Shown: positions 40,250 through 47,829 of the stretch, one piece after another
Position numbering within the stretch: position 1 is the first letter of the stretch
Layout of the letters: each line of letters opens with the position of its first letter
From: ZC4RG35 sp036375695
GTDB lineage: Bacteria; Actinomycetota; Acidimicrobiia; Spongiisociales; ZC4RG35
Direction: 5' to 3'
NCBI GenBank assembly: GCA_036375695.1
Contig: DASVBU010000004.1
Location: 23,824 to 87,823 of the forward strand
Length of the DNA: 64,000 bases
Notes under the pieces: generated by a model
What the model was told of the DNA's origin: nothing
Seen by the model: the letters and a program-made list of their open reading frames with translations, nothing else
The model's database searches: none
Translations under genes and position numbers: made by a program

Positions 40250-40732
40250 TCAGCCGCCGAAAGGCCGGATGCCGGTGACCGTGAGGGTGAAGGTGCCGGC
40301 CGGCGCCTGGTAGGCGACCTCTTCGCCGACGCGGGCGCCCATCAGGGCCGACCCGAGAGGGCTGGAAGGCGAGGCGAGGAGGACGCCGGGCACCTTGTTC
40401 TCCGTCGGCGCCACGAAGTACTCGAGCTCGTCGCCGTCGGAGTCGACCACGGTCACCACGCAACCCACCTCGACACGGTCCACCGAGGTGACCTCCACGA
40501 TCTCCGCCGTCTGGATGAGATGCTCCAGTTTGCGGATGCGGGCCTCCATGAGCCCCTGCTCGTTCTTGGCGGCGTCGTAATCGGCGTTTTCGCGGATGTC
40601 GCCGTGAGACCGCGCCTCGGCGATGCGGTCCTCCATCTCCCGCCGGCCCGCGGTCTTGAGATGCTCCAGCTCCTCTTTGAGCTTGGCCAGGGCGGCAGGG
40701 GTGAGAAGGGTGGGTTCGTGTTCGGACGACAT
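40250..40732 (-). CDS. greA: Transcription elongation factor GreA
   Basis: This 160-residue factor rescues backtracked RNA polymerase by stimulating transcript cleavage. The N-terminal coiled coil carries the acidic tip in GDIRENADYDAAKNEQG; the C-terminal FKBP-like domain has VGCVVTVVDSDGDELEYFV and SSPLGSALMGARVGEEV. ATG 40732 gives the standard length. The heptad repeat array lies just upstream (40751-40778), in the divergent gap towards the Rrf2 regulator. Confidence 0.95.
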   Translation of the reverse strand: MSSEHEPTLLTPAALAKLKEELEHLKTAGRREMEDRIAEARSHGDIRENADYDAAKNEQGLMEARIRKLEHLIQTAEIVEVTSVDRVEVGCVVTVVDSDGDELEYFVAPTENKVPGVLLASPSSPLGSALMGARVGEEVAYQAPAGTFTLTVTGIRPFGG

Positions 40733-40750
40733 GGAAAGGTGAAGAGTAGG

Positions 40751-40778
40751 TACCTCGTGCCTCGTACCTCGTAACCCG
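40751..40778. repeat. 7-base-period repeat, copy 4 (four units)
   Basis: TACCTCG TGCCTCG TACCTCG TAACCCG, with two further related words, TACGGGG TACGGGC, at 40797-40810. It lies in the divergent 167-base spacer between greA and the Rrf2 regulator. Confidence 0.65.
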
Positions 40779-40874
40779 ACTGCGCTCCCCTCGCGGTACG
40801 GGGTACGGGCCAGCGGCCCCCCCGTTGCGGTCGGGGTCCTCCCCATTCGGGACCAAAGTCCCTAGTGGGAGCCA

Positions 40875-40899
40875 GTTGTTGAGTCGTTGACTCAACAAC
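40875..40899. promoter_or_regulatory. Perfect palindrome abutting the Rrf2 start codon
   Basis: GTTGTTGAGTC (40875-40885) is an exact inverted match of GACTCAACAAC (40889-40899) around GTT, ending at the base before the ATG at 40900. It is a strong candidate for the Rrf2 protein's own operator, and in RNA would fold into an 11-bp hairpin next to the start codon. Confidence 0.7.
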
Positions 40900-41301
40900 A
40901 TGAGATTGAGCTTCTCACGAAGGACCGAGCTGGCACTCGCATCACTGCGTGAGCTGGCCGAAGCCCCCGGGAACCGTCTCAGCAGGACCGAGCTGGCGGA
41001 GAAGGTCGGCGCCACCCCCGGGTTCATCGCCCAGGTGATGCCGTTCCTCGTCGCCGCCGGGTGGGTCCGGTCGGAGCGGGGACCCGGTGGCGGCTACGTC
41101 CTCACCCCCGAGGCATTCGGGGCCCGGGTCATCGACGTCTACGAGCTGATGGAGGGGCGTGCCGCCTACGGGCGCTGCGTCCTGCGCGACGGCCCCTGTC
41201 CCGAGTCCAGCTGCGAGGTGCATGCGGTGTGGGCGGAGGCGCGACAGGTCCTGATCGACGGTCTGCAAGACATGCGAGTACTGCAAGGAGAAATGTCATG
41301 A
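40900..41301 (+). CDS. Rrf2-family regulator (NsrR-like)
   Basis: This 133-residue winged-helix regulator contains LSRTELAEKVGATPGFIAQVMPFL (recognition helix) and SERGPGGGYVLTPE (wing). Cys93, Cys100 and Cys105 in GRCVLRDGPCPESSC match the spacing of Fe-S ligands in NsrR (about 93/99/105). NsrR binds a nitric-oxide-sensitive cluster and represses NO-related genes. Here the next gene, overlapping by 4 bases, encodes nitrite reductase, whose product is NO, which supports the NsrR-like reading. The palindrome directly before its ATG is the likely target. Confidence 0.87.
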   Translation: MRLSFSRRTELALASLRELAEAPGNRLSRTELAEKVGATPGFIAQVMPFLVAAGWVRSERGPGGGYVLTPEAFGARVIDVYELMEGRAAYGRCVLRDGPCPESSCEVHAVWAEARQVLIDGLQDMRVLQGEMS

Positions 41302-42896
41302 CCAGCCTGATGGAACGGCGCGAGGTCCAGGAAGTGCCTCGCCACCCCCACTACACGCTGGGCACGATGGTGGCGCTGGGGGTGATCGGGACACTGGTCG
41401 CCGTCGGAATCGCCATCGCGGCCCTGACCATCACGGCGTCCCGCAACTCGGTGGACGACCGGCTGGTGGAGGAGCGTGTCAACGAGTATCTGGAAGGCCT
41501 GCCCACCGGCCCCGCCGTGGCAGGCGACGTGGTGCCGGAGCTGACTCCGAAGAGCCAGCTGCAGCCGGCCCCGGCGAGCGAAGTCAACGTCGCCGTGGCA
41601 CCGAACGTCCCGCCCCCCTCGGGGAGGACGACGCAGGCCATCGTCGACGTCGAGTTCGAGGTGGTGGAGGGCGTCTCCACCATCGACCCGGCGACGGGGA
41701 CCAAGACCGAGACCTGGGGCTACCGCCTCGTCGACGGCGAGGACAACGCCATCGTCGTCGGGACGCCCGGCCCGATCATCAGGGCCCGTGTCGGCGACGT
41801 CGTCCGGTTCACCATCACCAACCCCGCCGGCAACCACAACCCGCACAACGTGGACTTCCACGCCGTGACGGGCCCAGGCGGCGGCGCCGAGGCCACCACG
41901 GTGGCACCGGGTGAGACCAAGACCATCGAGGCCCGTCTCCTCTACCCGGGCTTCTTCATGTACCACTGCGCCTACGGCGACATCCCCGCCCACATCGCCC
42001 ATGGCATGTTCGGCGGGATCCTGGTGGATCCGGAGACTCCGCTCCCCGAGGTCGATCACGAGTGGTACATCACCCAGTCCGAGTACTACACGACCGGGGA
42101 GAAGGGGACGGAGGTCGCCTTCGACCGGGCCGCGGCGACGATGGAGCACCCGTCCCACGTGGTGTTCAACGGCGCGGTGGGGGCGCTCACCGGTGACAAC
42201 GCCCTGCAGATGAGCGTGGGCGAGCGAGCCCGCATCTACTTCATCAACGCCGGGCTGAACCTGGACTCCAACTTCCACCCCATCGGATCGCACTGGGACA
42301 AGGTCTATCCAGAGGCCGCCTTGCTCAATGCCCCGCTGCGGGGATCGCAGACAACCCTCGTCCCAGCCGGTGGCGGGACCGTTGTGGAGATGGTCGGCTA
42401 CGTCCCCATGACCGCGGTGTTGGTCGACCATGCCCTGACCCGAGCCGTGGACAAGGGCGCCATCGCCCAGGTCGTCATCTCCGGTGACGCCAACCCCGAG
42501 ATCTTCGAGGGCGAGGCAGGGCACGGTGGCGGCGGGCACGACATGAACCCGCCGACGACGACCACCCCGCAGGGTGGCGCGGGTGAGACCGTGACCATCG
42601 TCAATGGCGCCTGGACGGCGCAACCGATGGATGCCCCGGACGAGTTCGCGGAGAACGAGGACCCGGCCGACTACTCGGTGAACGTCCTCACCATCGAGAA
42701 GGGCACCACCGTGACGTGGGTCAACGAGGACCCGGGCCAGATGCACACGGTGACCGCCGTGGACGGGAGCTTCGACTCCGGCTTCCTCAACACCGGCGAC
42801 AGATGGAGCTTCACCTTCGACGAGGTCGGCGAGTTCGAGTACTTCTGCATGCCCCACCCGTGGATGCGGGCCAAGGTGGTGGTCGTCGAGGGCTGA
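41298..42896 (+). CDS. nirK: Copper nitrite reductase with an extra C-terminal cupredoxin domain
   Basis: This 532-residue enzyme reduces nitrite to NO outside the membrane. One N-terminal helix (residues ~22-48) anchors it. Two cupredoxin domains follow. Type 1 copper: His183, Cys224, His232, Met237. Type 2 copper: His188, His223, His327. Catalytic Asp186 and His287 are present in HNVDFHA and SHVVFNGAVGALTG. The loop between Cys224 and His232 is one residue shorter than in the classic enzyme. Residues ~425-532 add a third, plastocyanin-like domain with MHTV, YFCMPHPWM ligands, probably an internal electron donor. ATG 41298 overlaps the regulator stop. No NO reductase gene is in view. Confidence 0.93.
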   Translation: MTSLMERREVQEVPRHPHYTLGTMVALGVIGTLVAVGIAIAALTITASRNSVDDRLVEERVNEYLEGLPTGPAVAGDVVPELTPKSQLQPAPASEVNVAVAPNVPPPSGRTTQAIVDVEFEVVEGVSTIDPATGTKTETWGYRLVDGEDNAIVVGTPGPIIRARVGDVVRFTITNPAGNHNPHNVDFHAVTGPGGGAEATTVAPGETKTIEARLLYPGFFMYHCAYGDIPAHIAHGMFGGILVDPETPLPEVDHEWYITQSEYYTTGEKGTEVAFDRAAATMEHPSHVVFNGAVGALTGDNALQMSVGERARIYFINAGLNLDSNFHPIGSHWDKVYPEAALLNAPLRGSQTTLVPAGGGTVVEMVGYVPMTAVLVDHALTRAVDKGAIAQVVISGDANPEIFEGEAGHGGGGHDMNPPTTTTPQGGAGETVTIVNGAWTAQPMDAPDEFAENEDPADYSVNVLTIEKGTTVTWVNEDPGQMHTVTAVDGSFDSGFLNTGDRWSFTFDEVGEFEYFCMPHPWMRAKVVVVEG

Positions 42897-42920
42897 GTCT
42901 TTCCCTCTCCTCCCGCACGC

Positions 42921-42957
42921 AGGCGAGGCTATCGACCCGAGGTCGATAGCCTCGCCT
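42921..42957. promoter_or_regulatory. Perfect 17-bp inverted repeat before the 2Fe-2S ferredoxin gene
   Basis: AGGCGAGGCTATCGACC and its exact complement flank a CGA loop. The right arm contains TAGCCT (42947-42952), a -10-like word 10 bases before the ATG at 42963. It can be an operator over the promoter or, in RNA, a terminator/attenuator for nirK. There is no T-run. Confidence 0.6.
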
Positions 42958-42962
42958 CACTC

Positions 42963-43379
42963 ATGGACCCGTCGCAGAGGCTCACCGACATCGCCGAGGC
43001 CTTGTCCATCCCCCGGGCCCGGCGCCACATCTTCCTGTGCGCCGACCAGACCAACCCCAAGTGCGCCCCGCGTGAGGAGACGCACGAGCTCTGGGTCCAT
43101 CTCAAGTCCCGCCTCAAGCAGCTGGGCGTGACCTCGGCTCCACCGTCGTGGCAGGGGACCGAGGACCACGAGGAGGTGGAGCCGGGCACCGGCTCGGTGC
43201 TCCGATCCAAGGTGGACTGTCTCCGCATCTGCGAGCAGGGTTGCATCGCGGTGGTCTACCCCGAGGGCACCTGGTACGCCGGTCTCGACAGGGAGAAGCT
43301 GGACCGGATCATCGACGAGCACCTGGTCGGCGGGGTGCCCGTGGAGGACCTGATCTTCGCCAGGGGCGAGCTGCGATGA
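42963..43379 (+). CDS. Thioredoxin-like [2Fe-2S] ferredoxin
   Basis: This 138-residue protein is of the thioredoxin-like 2Fe-2S group. Cys26 and Cys34 lie in RHIFLCADQTNPKCAPRE, Cys86 and Cys90 in VDCLRICEQGC with an extra Cys94, followed by IAVVYPEGTWYAGLDREKLD typical of the family. The family serves as small electron carriers; the partner here is unknown. It follows nirK in the same direction but is separated from it by the long palindrome, and its stop overlaps the hydrolase ATG by 4 bases. Confidence 0.9.
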   Translation: MDPSQRLTDIAEALSIPRARRHIFLCADQTNPKCAPREETHELWVHLKSRLKQLGVTSAPPSWQGTEDHEEVEPGTGSVLRSKVDCLRICEQGCIAVVYPEGTWYAGLDREKLDRIIDEHLVGGVPVEDLIFARGELR

Positions 43380-44275
43380 AATGGCTCCGCCGGGCCTTCT
43401 GGGCCCTGCTCGCCTGGAGGCTGTTCGCACCGCCCTACCAGCCCGCATTCCGACCCCCGCAGGAGCATCCGTGGCGGCTGGAGGGTCGCACCGTGTTCAT
43501 CGGCGACCAGGAGTTCCTGGTCCGCGAGGCCGGCCCGGCGGATGCCGCTCCGGTGGTCCTGATCCACGGTCTCGGCGGGTCGTCCCTCGGCGAGTGGTAC
43601 CGGATCGGCCCCAAGCTGGCGGAGAACCGCCGCGTCATCCTGGTCGATCACCGCAGCCACGGGCTTTCGCCACTCGCCACCGCCCGATACGAGGTCGAGG
43701 ACGTGGCCGACGAGATCGCCGCCATCCTGACGCGGATCGGCGTCGGAGCGGCCGACGTCGTCGGGTACTCGATGGGTGGCGCAATCGCCCAGGCCCTGGC
43801 CGTGCGGCACCCGGGGCTGGTCAGGCGTCTCGTCCTCATCGCCACGTTCGCCGCCTTCCCGGCACGACGTCGCCGCGCCCTGGTCGCGGGCGCCCTGGTC
43901 ACCCGTGCCTGGGAGCGTCTCACCGGTCTGGGCACGCCCGAGGTACGGACGGAGTACCTGCTCCGGGTCGGGGCGGTCGAGTACAGGCACGCCCGATGGC
44001 TGTGGCAGGAGACCCATCGCCGCCACCCCGAGGCGGGCGCCCAGGCGACGCTGGCCACGGTCAGGTTCACTTCGACCGACTGGGTGGGGAGGCTGGACGT
44101 CCCCACCCTCGTCGTGGTCCCCACGCGGGACATGCTGGTGCCGGCCCAGTGGCAGCTGGAGATGGCCTCGTTGATCCCGGGAGCCAAGACCGTGGAGATC
44201 GAGGGCGCCCACCACGAGGTGGTGTGGACGCACCCCGACGAGATCCTCGCCGAGCTCGAGGCCTTCCTGGGCTAG
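43376..44275 (+). CDS. Alpha/beta-fold hydrolase
   Basis: This 299-residue hydrolase has nucleophile Ser in VVGYSMGGAIAQAL, an oxyanion-hole region VVLIHGLGGSS, catalytic Asp in PTRDMLVPAQ and His in EGAHHEVVW. A short hydrophobic N-terminus (RRAFWALLAWRLFAPPY) could tether it to the membrane. The substrate is unknown; the fold is common to esterases, lipases and epoxide hydrolases. ATG 43376 overlaps the ferredoxin stop. The 3' end overlaps the convergent penicillin-acylase gene by 4 bases. Confidence 0.87.
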   Translation: MKWLRRAFWALLAWRLFAPPYQPAFRPPQEHPWRLEGRTVFIGDQEFLVREAGPADAAPVVLIHGLGGSSLGEWYRIGPKLAENRRVILVDHRSHGLSPLATARYEVEDVADEIAAILTRIGVGAADVVGYSMGGAIAQALAVRHPGLVRRLVLIATFAAFPARRRRALVAGALVTRAWERLTGLGTPEVRTEYLLRVGAVEYRHARWLWQETHRRHPEAGAQATLATVRFTSTDWVGRLDVPTLVVVPTRDMLVPAQWQLEMASLIPGAKTVEIEGAHHEVVWTHPDEILAELEAFLG

Positions 44276-46773
44276 GGCCCGAGCGTCAGCGTGGCCCGGG
44301 CGGCGCGCTCGATGTCGTCCGCCTCCCACAGCATCGGCGCCTGGATCCCCTCCACCCACGGCTCGATCATGTCGTCATAGTGGACGTGGAAGGCGTGACC
44401 CGACTGCCCCGTGGAGTGCATGACGCTGGAGCGTGACGGCTCCTGGATGTCGATCACCATCCGGAAGGACGGGATCCAGTCGACCTCGTAGCCCACGGCG
44501 GCGTTCCAGCCCACGGCGTTCACCAGGGTGGACGACCCGCCCACCCGCCGTGGGGCGGTCCGGTTGAACAGCCACTCGATCGGGCCGATCCCCGATTGCC
44601 CGAGCGACTGGTTGCGGAACCGGGCGACGTGGAGTCTGCCCCATGACCACGAGCCCGGGTTGTCGCCCATGCGGGCGGTCAGCTCCGACGAAGCCTCGCT
44701 CATGGCGCGGATGAGGATGTCGTCCCTCGTCTCCACCCCTTCCGTGGTGGTGTCGTCCCACCACGGGTTGTCGGGCTCGTTCATCAGGCTGCTCACCGCC
44801 AGCATCCATCGATCTTCGCCATCGGGGAGACGGTCCTCCCCGAGCTCGTCGCCGAAACCCTCCAGGAGGAGATGGCGCCAGGTGGCCATCCACGCCGCGG
44901 CCCCGGCCGAGTCGCCCGTGGCGCTGAACGGAGCGCTGGACGTGGCCCAGTTGCGCAGCAGCTCCTGGATGCGGAGGACTCCGGGCTCGCTGGAGCCCAC
45001 CTGTAGGAGGAGCGGGACCATCTCGGCGGCGAATGTGTCGAACGTGTCCATCTGGAGGCGACGCATGTCCTCGACGTCGAGCGCCCCGGCCGACTCCAAC
45101 ATGGTGATGATCCGGGCGGCCCTCAGCCCCCGGTTGCCGCTGAGGCCGAAGTGGATGTTGCCGGTGCCCGGTCGGGTGACGGGGTTGTTGGCGGTGACGA
45201 TCATCCCGGAGGCGGGGTTGAACAGCGTGGGAAGCTGGTCCAGGGGCACCACGCCGACCCAGTCGTACTCGGTGGTCCATCCCGGGACGGGCACCGAGCC
45301 GTCTCCGGAGGCGCGGATGGGCACCCGTCCGGTGGCGTGATAGGCGATGTCGCCACTGGTGTCCGCGTAGATCACGTTCTGGGCGGCGATGTCCCAGAGA
45401 GCGATGGCGTCCTGGAACTCGCCGTAGCCACGGGCGCGTCCGATGCCCAGGATCGCCTCGAAGATCGTCGACGGCTTCAGCGACTCCCAAGCCAGTGCGA
45501 CCACGTAGTCCTCGGGGACCTCGACCACCGTGGAGCCGTCGAAGGCCTGATCGTGGATCAGGGTCCCCGACACGACCGGGCCGTGCCGGGTGGACCGGAC
45601 TTCGAATTCGACGTCCTCGCCACCGGCGACCCGGATCGTCTCGGTCCTGGTCTCGAAGTCGACCCACTGGCCCTCGACCTCGTACTGGTCGGGGTCCTCC
45701 GGGTTGACCCGCTCCACGAACAGGTCCTGGGTGTCCACCATCTCGGTGGTGACGCCCCAGGCGTGATGGCCGTTGTGGCCCACGACCACACCCGGTGCAC
45801 CGGGGAAGGAGAGACCGGTCGCCGAGTAGGAACACTCGGGATAGCGCATCGAGCAGTGCAATCCGTTGACGAACCAGATGGCCGGCATCTGGGGGGCGAG
45901 GTGGGTGTCGTTGGCGAGTATCGGGCCGCCCGTGGCGGTGCGGGTCCCGTCCACCACCCAGCTGTTGGAGCCGATCCCCGCAAAACCACCACCGGTGATG
46001 GCGTGGAGGGCGCGAGCGTTCCTCGCCGCCCGGTCGAGCATCGGCATCGATCCGGCGGGGATCGCCGCGTCGCTCGGCGGGCCCGAGGCGGGACCTTCCG
46101 ATTCCACGATCACCGGCTGGTCGTCGGGGTAGGGGGGCATGATCTCCTCGAGACGCTCGCGCGGGATGACTGCGGAGAGTTGCGCCCGCAGCACCTCGTC
46201 GTGGAGGTTGCCGGAGAGGTCCCAGGACATCAGCTTCGCCCACGTCAAGGTGTGGATGGGCTCCCACGGCTCGATCTCGTAATCCGGGTTCTGGAGGCCG
46301 AGCACTGCGTACTCCAGGCTCAGCTCCGGCTCGGAACGGGTGGATACGTATGCGTTGACGCCGTCGGCGTACGCCTGGAGCAACTGACGATGCTCGGCGG
46401 GCATCAGTTCCAGCTCCTGTCGGGCGATGTCGGCGAACCCGAGGGAGCGGAGGAACATGTCGGTCTCCACCTGGCTCTCGCCGAACATCTCGGAGAGTCG
46501 TCCCGAGCCGATGTGCCGCCAGAAGTCCATCTGCCAGAAGCGCTCCTGGGCATGGACGAACCCCTGGGCGAAGAAGAGGTCGTGGTCGGACGTCGCCTCG
46601 ATGTACGGGATGCCCCAACGGTCGCGGTGGACGGTGACGACGTCGTTGAGGCCTTCGACCCGGATCTCCCCGTCGACCTGGGGGAACGACCGGCGGATCG
46701 TCCACAGCAGGTAGCCCGCCCCGGCCAGAAGCAGCACGAGGATGAAGATCAGGATCCGTCGTAGCCACCGCAT
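44272..46773 (-). CDS. Penicillin-acylase family N-terminal-nucleophile hydrolase
   Basis: This 833-residue precursor has an N-terminal membrane helix (residues 5-25), alpha-chain signature FFAQGFVHAQERFWQMDFWR, and the self-cleavage site GIGSNSWVVDG, where Ser269 becomes the N-terminal nucleophile of the beta chain. GGPILANDTHLAPQ and NRGLRAARI follow as in the family. Such enzymes cleave amide bonds in penicillins, acyl-homoserine lactones or peptides; the natural substrate here is unknown. It is exported and anchored. A TACGCT (46781-46786, minus strand) 7 bases before the ATG is a fitting -10. Confidence 0.9.
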   Translation of the reverse strand: MRWLRRILIFILVLLLAGAGYLLWTIRRSFPQVDGEIRVEGLNDVVTVHRDRWGIPYIEATSDHDLFFAQGFVHAQERFWQMDFWRHIGSGRLSEMFGESQVETDMFLRSLGFADIARQELELMPAEHRQLLQAYADGVNAYVSTRSEPELSLEYAVLGLQNPDYEIEPWEPIHTLTWAKLMSWDLSGNLHDEVLRAQLSAVIPRERLEEIMPPYPDDQPVIVESEGPASGPPSDAAIPAGSMPMLDRAARNARALHAITGGGFAGIGSNSWVVDGTRTATGGPILANDTHLAPQMPAIWFVNGLHCSMRYPECSYSATGLSFPGAPGVVVGHNGHHAWGVTTEMVDTQDLFVERVNPEDPDQYEVEGQWVDFETRTETIRVAGGEDVEFEVRSTRHGPVVSGTLIHDQAFDGSTVVEVPEDYVVALAWESLKPSTIFEAILGIGRARGYGEFQDAIALWDIAAQNVIYADTSGDIAYHATGRVPIRASGDGSVPVPGWTTEYDWVGVVPLDQLPTLFNPASGMIVTANNPVTRPGTGNIHFGLSGNRGLRAARIITMLESAGALDVEDMRRLQMDTFDTFAAEMVPLLLQVGSSEPGVLRIQELLRNWATSSAPFSATGDSAGAAAWMATWRHLLLEGFGDELGEDRLPDGEDRWMLAVSSLMNEPDNPWWDDTTTEGVETRDDILIRAMSEASSELTARMGDNPGSWSWGRLHVARFRNQSLGQSGIGPIEWLFNRTAPRRVGGSSTLVNAVGWNAAVGYEVDWIPSFRMVIDIQEPSRSSVMHSTGQSGHAFHVHYDDMIEPWVEGIQAPMLWEADDIERAARATLTLGP

Positions 46774-46780
46774 CGCTGCC

Positions 46781-46786
46781 AGCGTA
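46781..46786 (-). promoter_or_regulatory. -10 element TACGCT for the penicillin-acylase gene
   Basis: On the minus strand TACGCT ends 7 bases before the ATG at 46773. The 59-base spacer is shared with the divergent ctaB gene. Confidence 0.4.
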
Positions 46787-46816
46787 TCTCGCCGGGGGCT
46801 ACTTCCCCCGCCGGGT

Positions 46817-46822
46817 TAACGT
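46817..46822 (+). promoter_or_regulatory. -10 element TAACGT for ctaB
   Basis: TAACGT ends 10 bases before the ctaB ATG at 46833, the same hexamer as before nadE and udk. Confidence 0.35.
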
Positions 46823-46832
46823 CGCGCCCGAG

Positions 46833-47741
46833 ATGTCAACACCAGCGGCTTCGGAGCGTCGCGCCGTCCCCGATCCCGTCCGGGAGAGGCGCTCCCGATT
46901 CCGGGCGCACGTCGCCCTGGCCAAGCCGCGGATAATCGAGTTGCTCCTGATCACGACCGTCCCGTCGATGGCGCTGGCGGCCCGCGGGTGGCCCGACACC
47001 TGGCTGGTCCTGGCGACTCTGATAGGTGGAACCGCATCCGCGGCGGGCGCCAACACCCTGAACAGCTACCTGGACCGGGACATCGACGAAGTGATGCGCC
47101 GCACGCGGCGGCGACCGCTCGCCACCCATGTGGTGCCCCCGGCGCATGCGCTCATCCAGGGGTGCGCCCTGGGCGTCATCGGATTCGTGGTGCTCGGGCT
47201 GACCAGCAACTGGCTGGCGGCCTCCATATCCACCGCGGCGCTCCTGTTCTACGTCTTCGTCTACACCCTGGCCCTCAAGCGCCGCTCTCCGCAGAACATC
47301 GTCATCGGTGGCGCCGCCGGCGCGGCGCCGGTGCTCGTCGGATGGGCGGCGGTGACCGGCATGCTCGAGCCGGCGGCGTGGGTGTTGTTCTTCGTCGTCT
47401 TCTACTGGACGCCGCCCCACTTCTGGGCCCTGGCCCTTCGTTACAGGGACGACTACGAGAAAGCGGGGGTGCCGATGCTGCCCGTGGTGGCAGGGGTGGA
47501 GGCGACCACACGTCGCATGCTCCTCTACACGGCGCTGGTCGTGGCCGTGTCCCTCCTCCTGGTCCCGCTGGCGAACATGGGGTGGGTGTATCTGGGGGGT
47601 GCGCTGGTGCTGGGCGCGTGGTTCCTCTGGGACACCTGGCGGGCCCACCGCGAGCCTTCGCGGGCGATGAGCCTCTTCATGACGTCCAACTACTACCTGG
47701 CGGCGCTGTTCGCCGCGGTCCTCCTCGACACCGTCATATGA
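46833..47741 (+). CDS. ctaB: Protoheme IX farnesyltransferase (heme O synthase)
   Basis: This 302-residue UbiA-type membrane enzyme adds a farnesyl group to heme B, giving heme O for the terminal oxidase. The prenyl-diphosphate site NTLNSYLDRDIDEVMRRTRRRP and the second Asp-rich loop near RYRDDYEKAGVPMLPVVAG are intact; about nine membrane helices are predicted. It stands directly upstream of the cytochrome oxidase genes, a common actinobacterial arrangement, with its own promoter-like element. Confidence 0.94.
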   Translation: MSTPAASERRAVPDPVRERRSRFRAHVALAKPRIIELLLITTVPSMALAARGWPDTWLVLATLIGGTASAAGANTLNSYLDRDIDEVMRRTRRRPLATHVVPPAHALIQGCALGVIGFVVLGLTSNWLAASISTAALLFYVFVYTLALKRRSPQNIVIGGAAGAAPVLVGWAAVTGMLEPAAWVLFFVVFYWTPPHFWALALRYRDDYEKAGVPMLPVVAGVEATTRRMLLYTALVVAVSLLLVPLANMGWVYLGGALVLGAWFLWDTWRAHREPSRAMSLFMTSNYYLAALFAAVLLDTVI

Positions 47742-47790
47742 GGTCTCCGATCGTCCTCCAGGGCGGAGCCGCACCCGCCCGGGCCGTGAC

Positions 47791-47820
47791 TTGGTCGGCC
47801 GAGAGGTTTCTCCGTATGAT
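47791..47820 (+). promoter_or_regulatory. Promoter of the cytochrome oxidase operon
   Basis: TTGGTC (47791-47796), an 18-base spacer and TATGAT (47815-47820) make the best sigma-70-type promoter in the window. The predicted start lies within a few bases of the ctaC ATG at 47830, and no Shine-Dalgarno sequence precedes that ATG. Confidence 0.65.
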
Positions 47821-47829
47821 GCCGTTCCG

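Noticed and set aside
41061..41297. Longer N-terminus for nirK
   Set aside because: That extension runs through the Rrf2 coding sequence in another frame; ATG 41298 with the ATGA overlap and membrane anchor is the sensible start.
46793..46816. GGGGG/CCCCC stem between the penicillin-acylase and ctaB genes as a terminator
   Set aside because: Both genes are divergent here, so no transcript ends at this place; the pairing is more likely a composition effect.
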